A stretch of 64,000 nucleotides of DNA from Vespa crabro (lineage: Eukaryota > Arthropoda > Insecta > Hymenoptera > Vespidae): positions 10,693,454 to 10,757,453 of the forward strand of contig NC_060961.1 in the NCBI RefSeq assembly GCF_910589235.1. The letters run 5' to 3'. The notes below the pieces were generated by a model, which did not search any database, was not told where the DNA came from, and worked only from the letters and a program-made list of their open reading frames with translations. The first letter of the stretch is position 1, and every line of letters starts with the position of its first letter. This document shows positions 27,301 to 38,720 of the stretch, one piece after another. Both the position numbers and the translations under genes were made by a program.

Positions 27301-27700
27301 GAATGTTAAAAACTTTGATTCCAATATAAAATAGATGTTTGATCTTATGAAATGCAATGTTCTGAATCGATTGGTAACATTTTTCTAACTGTGGCACAAG
27401 TATTATTAAAGATTTCACGATTTTATCTTCGCATATAACGAAATTCGCGTATGTCGATTACGTTTTTCGACAATTATCATATGAAAACGCGTATTTAAAC
27501 ATAGTAAAAACGTTATATTCTTGTTTTATTCTTTATTCTGCATCGATTGAATATTAAATCAATGAAATTGAACGAGATTTCAAGTTTTCGTTTTCTTAGA
27601 TACGCGTATATGAGCGAAAAATCGTATATACGATATGAAAGAATGTTAAAATCTTTGATTTCAATATAAAATAGATGTTTGATCTTATGAAATGCAATGT
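24301..27700. repeat. Shuffled 680-bp dimers in the order D-E-D-D-E
   Basis: Two dimer types can be followed. Type D starts with CCTGAATCAATTGGTAAC and TGTGCCACAAG and contains ATCTTTATCCAGCATCG and TATCATATGAGAACGCG. It occupies 24301-24980, 25661-26340 and 26341-27020, and again 32134-32813. Type E occupies 24981-25660 and 27021-27700 and contains GATATACGAAATATCG-like and TTTTCTTAGATACG variants. Offsets are 1360, 680 and 2040 bp. Bases about 24301-25640 match 26341-27640 almost exactly. The extra D copy in the middle is what an unequal crossover one dimer out of register would produce. Confidence 0.8.
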
Positions 27701-30700
27701 TCTGAATCGATTGGTAACATTTTTCTAACTGTGGCATAAGTATTATTAAAGATTTCACGATTTTATCTTCCCATATAACGAAATTCTCGTATGTCGATTA
27801 GGTTTTTCGACAATTATCATATGAAAACGCGTATTTAAACATAGTAAAAACGTTATATTATGTTATATTCTTTATTCTTCATCCATAGAATATAAAATAA
27901 ATGAAATTGAACGAGATTTCAAGTTTTCGTTATTCGACGATACCCGTATATGAGCGAAAAATCGTATATACGATATGAAAGAATGTTAAAAACTTTGATT
28001 CCAATATAAAATAGGTGTTTGATCATATGAAATGCAATGTTCTGAATCGATTGGTAACACTTTTCTAACTGTGGCACAAGTATTATTAAAGATTTCACGA
28101 TTTTATCATCGCATATACCGAAATTCGCGTATGTCGAATACGTTTTTCGACAATTATCATATGAAAACGCGTATTTAAACATAGTAAAAACGTTATATTC
28201 TTGTTATATTCTTTATCCTGCATCGATAGAATATAAAATCAATGAAATTGAACTAGATTTCAAGTTTTCGTTATTCGACGATACCCGTATATGAGCGAAA
28301 AATCGTATATACTATATGAAAGAATGTTAAAAACTTTGATTCCAATATAAAATAGATGTTTCATCTTATGAAATGCAATGTCCTGAATCGATTGGTAACA
28401 TTTATCTAACTGTGCCACAAGGATTATTAAAGATTTCACGATTTTATCTTCGCATATACCGAAATTCGCGTATGTCGATTAAGTTTTTCGACAATTATCA
28501 TATGAAAAACGCGGATTTAAATATAGTCAAAACCTTATATTCTTGTTATATTCTTTATTCTGCATCGATAGAATATAAAATCAATGAAATTGAACGAGAT
28601 TTCAAGTTTTCGTTTTTCGACGATACGCGTATATGAGCGAAAAATCGTATATACGATATGAAAGAATGTTAAAAACTTTAATTCCAATATAAAATAGATG
28701 TTTGATCTTATGAAATGCAATGTTCTGAATCGATTGGTAACTTTTTTCTAACTGTGGCACAAGTATTATTAAAGATTTCACGATTTTATCTTCCCATATA
28801 CCGAAATTCGCGTATGTCGAATACGTTTATCGACAATTATCATATGAAAACGCGTATTTAAACATAGTAAAAACGTTTTATTCTTGTTATATTCTTTATT
28901 CTGCATCGATATAATATAAAATCAATGAAATTGATCGAGAATTCAAGTTTTCGTTTTTCGACGATACGCGTATATGAGCGAAAAATCGTATATACGATAT
29001 GAAAGATTGTTAAAAACTTTGATTCCAATATAAAATAGATGTTTGATATTATGAAATGCAATGTTCTGAATCGATTGGTAACATTGTTCTAACTGTGGCA
29101 CAAGTATTATTAAAGATTTCACGATTTTATCTTCGCATATACCGAAATTCGCGTATGTCGATTAGGTTTTTCGACAATTATCATATGAAAACGCGTATTT
29201 AAACATAGCAGAAACGTTATACTCTTGTTATATTCTTTATTCTGTATCGATAGAATATAAAATCAATGAAATTGAACAAGAATTCAAGTTTTGGTTTTTC
29301 GACGATACGCGTATATGAGCGAAAAATCGTATATATGATATGAGAGAATGTTAAAAACTTTGATTCCAATATAAAATGAGATGTTTGATCTTATGAAATG
29401 CAATGTTCTGAATCGATTGGTAACATTTTTCTAACTGTGGCACAAGTATTATTAAAGATTTCACGATTTTATCTTCGCATATACCGAAATTCGCGTATGT
29501 CGATTACGCTTTTCGACAATTATCATATGAAAACGCGTATACAAACATAGTAAAAATGTTATATTCTTGTTATATTCTTTATTCTGCATCGATAGAATAT
29601 AAAATCAATGAAATTGAACGAGGTTTCAAGTTTTCGTTTTTCGACGATACGCGTATATGATCGAAAAATCGAATATACGATATGAAAGAATGTTAAAAAC
29701 TTTGATTCCAATATAAAATAGATCTTTGATCTTATGAAATGCAATGTTCTGAATCGATTGGTAACATTTTTCTAACTGTGGCACAAGAATTATTAAAGAT
29801 TTCACGATTTCATCTTCGCATATACCGAAATTCGCGTATGTCGATTACGTTTTTCGACAATTATCATATGAAAACGCGAATTTAAACATAGTAAAAACGT
29901 TATATTCTTGTTATATTCTTTATCCTGGATCGATAGAATATAAAATCAATGAAATTGAACGAGATTTCAAGTTTTCGTTATTCGACGATACCCGTATATG
30001 AGCGAAAAATCGTATATACGATATGAAAGAATGTTAAAAACTTTGATTCCAATATAAAATAGATGTTTCATCTTACGAAATGCAATGTTCTGAACCGATT
30101 GGTAACATTTTTCTAACTGTGGCACAAGTGGTATTAAAGATTTCACGATTTTATCTTCGCATAAACCGAAATTCGCGTATGTCGATTAAGTTTTTCGACA
30201 ATTATCATATGAAAACGCGTATTTAAACATAGTAATAACGTTATATTCTTGTTATATTCTTTATTCTGCATCGATAGAATATAAAATCAATGAACTTGAA
30301 CGAGATTTCAAGTTTTCGTTTTTCGACGATACGCGTATATGAGCGAAAAATCATATATACGATATGAAAGAATGTTAAAATCTTTTATTCCAATATAAAA
30401 TAGATGTTTGTTCCTATGAAATGCAATGTTCTGAATCGATTGGTAACATTTTTCTAACTGTGGCACAAGTATCATTAAAGATTTCACGATTTTATCATCG
30501 CATATACCGAAATGCGCGTATGTCGATTACGTTTTTCGACAATTATCATATGAAAACGCGTATTTAAATATAGTAAACACGTTATATTCTTGTTATATTC
30601 TTTATTCTGCATCGATAGAATATAAAATCAATGAAATTGAACGAGATTTCAAGTTTTCGTTTTTCGACGATACGCGTATATGAGCGAAAAATCGTATATA

Positions 30701-32114
30701 CGATATGAATGAATGTTAAAAACTTTGATTCCAATATAAAATAGATGTTTGATCTTATGAAATGCAATGTTCTAAATCGATTGGTAACATTGTTCTAACT
30801 GTGGCACAAGTATTATTAAAGATTTCACGATTTTATCTTCGCATATACCGAAATTCGCGTATGTCGATTACGTTTTTCGACAATTATCATATGAAAACGC
30901 GTATTTAAACATAGTAAAAACGTTATATTCTTGTTATATTCTTTATTCTGCATCGATAGAATATAAAATCAATGAAATTGAACGAGATTTCAAGTTTTCG
31001 CTTTTCGACGATACGCCTATATGAGCGAAATATCGTATATACGATATGAAAGAATTTTAAAAACTTTTATTCCAATATAAAATAGATGTTTGATCTCATG
31101 AAATGCAATGTTCTAAATCGATTGGTAACATTTTTCTAACTGTGGCACAAGTATTATTAAAGATTTCACGTTTTTATCTTCGCATATACCGAAATTCGCG
31201 TATGTCGATTACGTTTTTCTACAATTATCATATGAAAACGCGTATTTAAACAAAGTAAGAACGTTATATTCTTGTTATATTCTTTATTCTTCATCGATAG
31301 AATATTAAATCAATAAAATTGAACGAGATTTCAAGTTTTCCTTTTTCGACTGTACGCGTATATGACCGAAAAATCGTATATACGATATGAAAGAATGTAA
31401 AAAACTTTGATTCCAATATAAAATAGATGTTTGATCTTATGAAATGCAATGTTCTGAATCGATTGGTAACATTTTTCTTACTTTGGCACAAGTATTATTA
31501 AAGATTTCACGATTTAATCTTCGCATATACCGAAATTCGCGTATGTCGATTACGTTTTTCGACAATTATCATATGAAAACGCGTATTTAAGCATAGTAAA
31601 AACGTTATATTCCTGTTATATTCTTTATTCTGCATCGATAAAATATAAAATCAAAGAAATTGAATGAGATTTCAAGTTTTCGTTTTTCGACGATACGCGT
31701 ATTTGAGCGAAAAATCGTATATACGATATGAAAGAATGTTAAAAGCTTTGATTCCAATATAAAATGGATTTTTGATCATATGAAATGCAATGATCTGAAT
31801 CGATTGGTAACATTTTCTAACTGTGGCACAAGTATTATTAAAGATTTCACGATTTTATCTTCGCATATACCGAAATTCGCGTATGTCGATTACGTTTTTC
31901 GACAATTATCATATGAAAACGCGAATTTAAACATAGTAAAAACGTTATATTCTTGTTATATTCTTTATCCTGGATCGATAGAATATAAAATCAATGAAAT
32001 TGAACGAGATTTCAAGTTTTCGTTATTCGACGATACCCGTATATGAGCGAAAAATCGTATATACGATATGAAAGAATGTTAAAAACTTTGATTCCAATAT
32101 AAAATAGATGTTTC
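26322..32114. repeat. First copy of a 17-monomer, 5793-bp segmental duplication
   Basis: Bases 26322-31902 match 32115-37695 with a constant offset of 5793 bp and no insertions or deletions, so both copies contain 17 monomers at a mean of 340.8 bp. I noticed ten substitutions: at 26584, 26868, 26878, 27107, 27389, 28849, 31017, 31591, 31701 and 31793 (first-copy positions). That gives about 99.8% identity. The left breakpoint is at 26321/32114 (G against C). The copy continues to 32114, where the second begins, but its last 212 bp have no match after 37695. The segment includes dimer D, dimer E and the block near 27885-28780 that also occurs at 20395-21290. Confidence 0.93.
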
Positions 32115-35100
32115 ATCTTATGAAATGCAATGTCCTGAATCAATTGGTAACATTTATCTAACTGTGCCACAAGTATTATTAAAGATTTCACGATTTTATC
32201 TTCGCATATACCGAAATTCGCGTATGTCGATTACGTTTTTCGACAATTATCATATGAAAACGCGAATTTAAACATAGTAAAAACGTTATATTATTGTTAT
32301 AATCTTTATCCAGCATCGATAGAATATAAAATGAATGAAATTGAACGAGATATCAAGTTTACGTTTTTTGACGATATCCGTATATGAGCGAAAAATCGTA
32401 TATACGATATGAATGAATGTTAAAAACTTTGATTCCAATATAAAATAGATGTTTGATCATATAAAATGCAATGTTCTGAATTGATTGGTAACATTTTTCT
32501 AACTGTGGCACAAGTATTATTAAAGATTTCACGATTTTATCTTCGCATATACCGAAATTCGCGTATGTCGATTACGTTTTTCGAGAATTATCATATGAGA
32601 ACGCGTATTTAACATAGTAAAAACGTTATATTATGTTATATTCTTTATTCTTCATCGATTGAATATAAAAACAATGAAATTGAACGAGATTTCAAGTATT
32701 CGTTCTTCGACGATACGCGTATATGAGCGAAAAATCCTATATACGATATGAAAGAATGTTAAAATCTTTGATTTCAATATAAAATAGATGTTTGATCTTA
32801 TGAAATGCAATGTTCTGAATCGATTGGTAACATTTTTCTAACTGTGGCATAAGTATTATTAAAGATTTCACGATTTTATCTTCGCATATAACGAAATTCT
32901 CGTATGTCGATTACGTTTTTCGACAATTATCATATGAAAACGCGTATTTAAACATAGTAAAAACGTTATATTATGTTATATTCTTTATTCTTCATCGATT
33001 GAATATAAAATCAATGAAATTGAACGAGATTTCAAGTTTTCGTTCTTCGACGATACGCGTATATGAGCGAAATATCGTATATATGATATGAAAGAATGTT
33101 AAAAACTTTGATTCCAATATAAAATAGATGTTTGATCTTATGAAATGCAATGTTCTGAATCGATTGGTAACATTTTTCTAATTGTGGCACAAGTATTATT
33201 AAAGATTTCACGATTTTATCTTCGCATATAACGAAATTCGCGTATGTCGATTACGTTTTTCGACAATTATCATATGAAAACGCGTATTTAAACATAGTAA
33301 AAACGTTATATTCTTGTTTTATTCTTTATTCTGCATCGATTGAATATTAAATCAATGAAATTGAACGAGATTTCAAGTTTTCGTTTTCTTAGATACGCGT
33401 ATATGAGCGAAAAATCGTATATACGATATGAAAGAATGTTAAAATCTTTGATTTCAATATAAAATAGATGTTTGATCTTATGAAATGCAATGTTCTGAAT
33501 CGATTGGTAACATTTTTCTAACTGTGGCATAAGTATTATTAAAGATTTCACGATTTTATCTTCCCATATAACGAAATTCTCGTATGTCGATTAGGTTTTT
33601 CGACAATTATCATATGAAAACGCGTATTTAAACATAGTAAAAACGTTATATTATGTTATATTCTTTATTCTTCATCCATAGAATATAAAATAAATGAAAT
33701 TGAACGAGATTTCAAGTTTTCGTTATTCGACGATACCCGTATATGAGCGAAAAATCGTATATACGATATGAAAGAATGTTAAAAACTTTGATTCCAATAT
33801 AAAATAGGTGTTTGATCATATGAAATGCAATGTTCTGAATCGATTGGTAACACTTTTCTAACTGTGGCACAAGTATTATTAAAGATTTCACGATTTTATC
33901 ATCGCATATACCGAAATTCGCGTATGTCGAATACGTTTTTCGACAATTATCATATGAAAACGCGTATTTAAACATAGTAAAAACGTTATATTCTTGTTAT
34001 ATTCTTTATCCTGCATCGATAGAATATAAAATCAATGAAATTGAACTAGATTTCAAGTTTTCGTTATTCGACGATACCCGTATATGAGCGAAAAATCGTA
34101 TATACTATATGAAAGAATGTTAAAAACTTTGATTCCAATATAAAATAGATGTTTCATCTTATGAAATGCAATGTCCTGAATCGATTGGTAACATTTATCT
34201 AACTGTGCCACAAGGATTATTAAAGATTTCACGATTTTATCTTCGCATATACCGAAATTCGCGTATGTCGATTAAGTTTTTCGACAATTATCATATGAAA
34301 AACGCGGATTTAAATATAGTCAAAACCTTATATTCTTGTTATATTCTTTATTCTGCATCGATAGAATATAAAATCAATGAAATTGAACGAGATTTCAAGT
34401 TTTCGTTTTTCGACGATACGCGTATATGAGCGAAAAATCGTATATACGATATGAAAGAATGTTAAAAACTTTAATTCCAATATAAAATAGATGTTTGATC
34501 TTATGAAATGCAATGTTCTGAATCGATTGGTAACTTTTTTCTAACTGTGGCACAAGTATTATTAAAGATTTCACGATTTTATCTTCCCATATACCGAAAT
34601 TCGCGTATGTCGAATACGTTTATCGACAATTATCATATGAATACGCGTATTTAAACATAGTAAAAACGTTTTATTCTTGTTATATTCTTTATTCTGCATC
34701 GATATAATATAAAATCAATGAAATTGATCGAGAATTCAAGTTTTCGTTTTTCGACGATACGCGTATATGAGCGAAAAATCGTATATACGATATGAAAGAT
34801 TGTTAAAAACTTTGATTCCAATATAAAATAGATGTTTGATATTATGAAATGCAATGTTCTGAATCGATTGGTAACATTGTTCTAACTGTGGCACAAGTAT
34901 TATTAAAGATTTCACGATTTTATCTTCGCATATACCGAAATTCGCGTATGTCGATTAGGTTTTTCGACAATTATCATATGAAAACGCGTATTTAAACATA
35001 GCAGAAACGTTATACTCTTGTTATATTCTTTATTCTGTATCGATAGAATATAAAATCAATGAAATTGAACAAGAATTCAAGTTTTGGTTTTTCGACGATA

Positions 35101-37695
35101 CGCGTATATGAGCGAAAAATCGTATATATGATATGAGAGAATGTTAAAAACTTTGATTCCAATATAAAATGAGATGTTTGATCTTATGAAATGCAATGTT
35201 CTGAATCGATTGGTAACATTTTTCTAACTGTGGCACAAGTATTATTAAAGATTTCACGATTTTATCTTCGCATATACCGAAATTCGCGTATGTCGATTAC
35301 GCTTTTCGACAATTATCATATGAAAACGCGTATACAAACATAGTAAAAATGTTATATTCTTGTTATATTCTTTATTCTGCATCGATAGAATATAAAATCA
35401 ATGAAATTGAACGAGGTTTCAAGTTTTCGTTTTTCGACGATACGCGTATATGATCGAAAAATCGAATATACGATATGAAAGAATGTTAAAAACTTTGATT
35501 CCAATATAAAATAGATCTTTGATCTTATGAAATGCAATGTTCTGAATCGATTGGTAACATTTTTCTAACTGTGGCACAAGAATTATTAAAGATTTCACGA
35601 TTTCATCTTCGCATATACCGAAATTCGCGTATGTCGATTACGTTTTTCGACAATTATCATATGAAAACGCGAATTTAAACATAGTAAAAACGTTATATTC
35701 TTGTTATATTCTTTATCCTGGATCGATAGAATATAAAATCAATGAAATTGAACGAGATTTCAAGTTTTCGTTATTCGACGATACCCGTATATGAGCGAAA
35801 AATCGTATATACGATATGAAAGAATGTTAAAAACTTTGATTCCAATATAAAATAGATGTTTCATCTTACGAAATGCAATGTTCTGAACCGATTGGTAACA
35901 TTTTTCTAACTGTGGCACAAGTGGTATTAAAGATTTCACGATTTTATCTTCGCATAAACCGAAATTCGCGTATGTCGATTAAGTTTTTCGACAATTATCA
36001 TATGAAAACGCGTATTTAAACATAGTAATAACGTTATATTCTTGTTATATTCTTTATTCTGCATCGATAGAATATAAAATCAATGAACTTGAACGAGATT
36101 TCAAGTTTTCGTTTTTCGACGATACGCGTATATGAGCGAAAAATCATATATACGATATGAAAGAATGTTAAAATCTTTTATTCCAATATAAAATAGATGT
36201 TTGTTCCTATGAAATGCAATGTTCTGAATCGATTGGTAACATTTTTCTAACTGTGGCACAAGTATCATTAAAGATTTCACGATTTTATCATCGCATATAC
36301 CGAAATGCGCGTATGTCGATTACGTTTTTCGACAATTATCATATGAAAACGCGTATTTAAATATAGTAAACACGTTATATTCTTGTTATATTCTTTATTC
36401 TGCATCGATAGAATATAAAATCAATGAAATTGAACGAGATTTCAAGTTTTCGTTTTTCGACGATACGCGTATATGAGCGAAAAATCGTATATACGATATG
36501 AATGAATGTTAAAAACTTTGATTCCAATATAAAATAGATGTTTGATCTTATGAAATGCAATGTTCTAAATCGATTGGTAACATTGTTCTAACTGTGGCAC
36601 AAGTATTATTAAAGATTTCACGATTTTATCTTCGCATATACCGAAATTCGCGTATGTCGATTACGTTTTTCGACAATTATCATATGAAAACGCGTATTTA
36701 AACATAGTAAAAACGTTATATTCTTGTTATATTCTTTATTCTGCATCGATAGAATATAAAATCAATGAAATTGAACGAGATTTCAAGTTTTCGCTTTTCG
36801 ACGATACGCGTATATGAGCGAAATATCGTATATACGATATGAAAGAATTTTAAAAACTTTTATTCCAATATAAAATAGATGTTTGATCTCATGAAATGCA
36901 ATGTTCTAAATCGATTGGTAACATTTTTCTAACTGTGGCACAAGTATTATTAAAGATTTCACGTTTTTATCTTCGCATATACCGAAATTCGCGTATGTCG
37001 ATTACGTTTTTCTACAATTATCATATGAAAACGCGTATTTAAACAAAGTAAGAACGTTATATTCTTGTTATATTCTTTATTCTTCATCGATAGAATATTA
37101 AATCAATAAAATTGAACGAGATTTCAAGTTTTCCTTTTTCGACTGTACGCGTATATGACCGAAAAATCGTATATACGATATGAAAGAATGTAAAAAACTT
37201 TGATTCCAATATAAAATAGATGTTTGATCTTATGAAATGCAATGTTCTGAATCGATTGGTAACATTTTTCTTACTTTGGCACAAGTATTATTAAAGATTT
37301 CACGATTTAATCTTCGCATATACCGAAATTCGCGTATGTCGATTACGTTTTTCGACAATTATCATATGAAAACGCGTATTTAAACATAGTAAAAACGTTA
37401 TATTCCTGTTATATTCTTTATTCTGCATCGATAAAATATAAAATCAAAGAAATTGAATGAGATTTCAAGTTTTCGTTTTTCGACGATACGCGTTTTTGAG
37501 CGAAAAATCGTATATACGATATGAAAGAATGTTAAAAGCTTTGATTCCAATATAAAATGGATTTTTGATCATATGAAATGCAATGTTCTGAATCGATTGG
37601 TAACATTTTCTAACTGTGGCACAAGTATTATTAAAGATTTCACGATTTTATCTTCGCATATACCGAAATTCGCGTATGTCGATTACGTTTTTCGA
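32115..37695. repeat. Second copy of the 17-monomer segmental duplication
   Basis: This is the downstream partner of 26322-31902, in direct orientation and immediately adjacent. Matching stops at 37696 (T where the first copy has C at 31903), after which several further variants appear within 40 bp. Examples of differences from the first copy are C to T at 32377, C to G at 32661, T to A at 32671, G to T at 32900, C to T at 33182 and A to T at 34642. All seen differences are single-base changes scattered along the copy. Scattered mutation after duplication explains this better than a boundary shift. Confidence 0.93.
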
Positions 37696-38419
37696 TAATT
37701 ATCATATGAAAACGCGTATTTAAACATAATAAAAACGTTATATTCTTGTTATATTCTTTATTCTGCATCGATAGAATATAAAATCAATGAAATTGAACGA
37801 GATTTCAAGTTTTCGTTTTTCGACGATACGCGTATATGAGCGAAAAATCGTATAAACGATATGAAAGAATGTTAAAAACTTTGATTCCAATATAAAATAG
37901 ATGTTTGATCTTATGAAATGCAATGTTCTGAACCGATTGGTAACATTTTTCTAACTGTGGCACAAGTGGTATTAAAGATTTCACGATTTTATCTTCGCAT
38001 AAACCGAAATTCGCGTATGTCGATTAAGTTTTTCGACAATTATCATATGAAAACGCGTATTTAAACATAGTAATAACGTTATATTCTTGTTATATTCTTT
38101 ATTCTGCATCGATAGAATATAAAATCAATGAACTTGAACGAGATTTCAAGTTTTCGTTTTTCGACGATACGCGTATATGAGCGAAAAATCATATATACGA
38201 TATGAAAGAATGTTAAAATCTTTTATTCCAATATAAAATAGATGTTTGTTCCTATGAAATGCAATGTTCTGAATCGATTGGTAACATTTTTCTAACTGTG
38301 GCACAAGTATTATTAAAGATTTCACGATTTTATCATCGCATATACCGAAATGCGCGTATGTCGATTACGTTTTTCGACAATTATCATATGAAAACGCGTA
38401 TTTAAATATAGTAAAAACG

Positions 38420-38463
38420 TTATATTCTTGTTATATTCTTTATTCTGCATCGATAGAATATAA
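38420..38463. repeat. 11-bp direct repeat next to a potential hairpin (example copy)
   Basis: TTATATTCTTG at 38420-38430 is followed by TTATATTCTT at 38431-38440, a tandem 11-bp repeat. The second copy can also pair with GAATATAA at 38456-38463 (8-bp arms), or the inner arms TATTCT 38441-38446 and AGAATA 38455-38460 can pair around the loop GCATCGAT. The direct repeat is the site of the exact 11-bp losses at 13928, 14599, 15270 and 15600, so it behaves as a slippage hotspot. Confidence 0.8.
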
Positions 38464-38507
38464 AATCAATGAAATTGAACGAGATTTCAAGTTTTCGTTT
38501 TTCGACG

Positions 38508-38517
38508 ATACGCGTAT
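38508..38517. other. 10-bp palindrome with ACGCGT core (example copy)
   Basis: ATACGCGTAT is a perfect 10-bp palindrome eleven bases upstream of the 14-bp palindrome. A second ACGCGT occurs later in each monomer within AAAACGCGTATTT. It is retained in most copies; subfamily variants include ATACCCGTAT (block D) and GGTACGCGTA (block I). No role can be assigned. Confidence 0.8.
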
Positions 38518-38528
38518 ATGAGCGAAAA

Positions 38529-38542
38529 ATCGTATATACGAT
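38529..38542. other. 14-bp perfect palindrome in the monomer (example copy)
   Basis: ATCGTATATACGAT is its own reverse complement and sits at monomer positions 83-96. It is present unchanged in most monomers across all blocks. Variant forms mostly change one arm and keep the central ATAT: AATAGTATATACG, ATCCTATATACG, TCGAATATACG and TATACAATATG. A perfect 14-bp dyad could be a binding site for a dimeric protein or could extrude weakly. No function is shown by sequence alone, and conservation may only reflect array homogenisation. Confidence 0.85.
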
Positions 38543-38674
38543 ATGAAAGAATGTTAAAAACTTTGATTCCAATATAAAATAGATGTTTGATCTTATGAAA
38601 TGCAATGTTCTAAATCGATTGGTAACATTGTTCTAACTGTGGCACAAGTATTATTAAAGATTTCACGATTTTAT

Positions 38675-38691
38675 CTTCGCATATACCGAAA
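38675..38691 (-). other. CENP-B-box-like 17-bp site (example copy)
   Basis: Read on the minus strand this site is TTTCGGTATATGCGAAG. Against the 17-bp CENP-B box core pattern NTTCGNNNNANNCGGGN it matches TTCG, the central A and CG, that is 7 of 9 fixed positions. It fails the last two G positions (A A here). The site is also an imperfect dyad, TTCG with CGAA seven bases apart. It occurs once per monomer in most copies, with variants such as CTTCCCATATACC, CTTCGCATATAACG and CTTCTCAT. Chance similarity is possible, and many insects lack a proven CENP-B, so this is only a candidate. Confidence 0.35.
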
Positions 38692-38699
38692 TTCGCGTA

Positions 38700-38720
38700 T
38701 GTCGATTACGTTTTTCGACA
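38700..38720. other. 6-bp inverted repeat around a T-rich loop (example copy)
   Basis: TGTCGA at 38700-38705 is the reverse complement of TCGACA at 38715-38720, with a 9-base spacer. It is widespread in the array. Variant copies change the right arm to TCTACA (block I) or to TCGACT and TCGAGA. The stem is short, so a stable structure is doubtful. Confidence 0.6.

Noticed and set aside
38529..38542. Bacterial-style operator or terminator at the palindromes
   Set aside because: There are no genes to regulate, the dyads lack a G+C-rich stem with a T tract, and the array context is eukaryotic satellite.
38420..38605. A 61-codon minus-strand open frame that recurs in many monomers (and 65-109 codon variants on both strands)
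   Set aside because: The protein-like similarity is simply that of the repeat. Frames end within about one monomer, the period is 2 mod 3 so they cannot continue, many copies are broken, and the peptides are low-complexity (rich in I, F, Y, R, S). No start context, splice pattern or domain supports coding.
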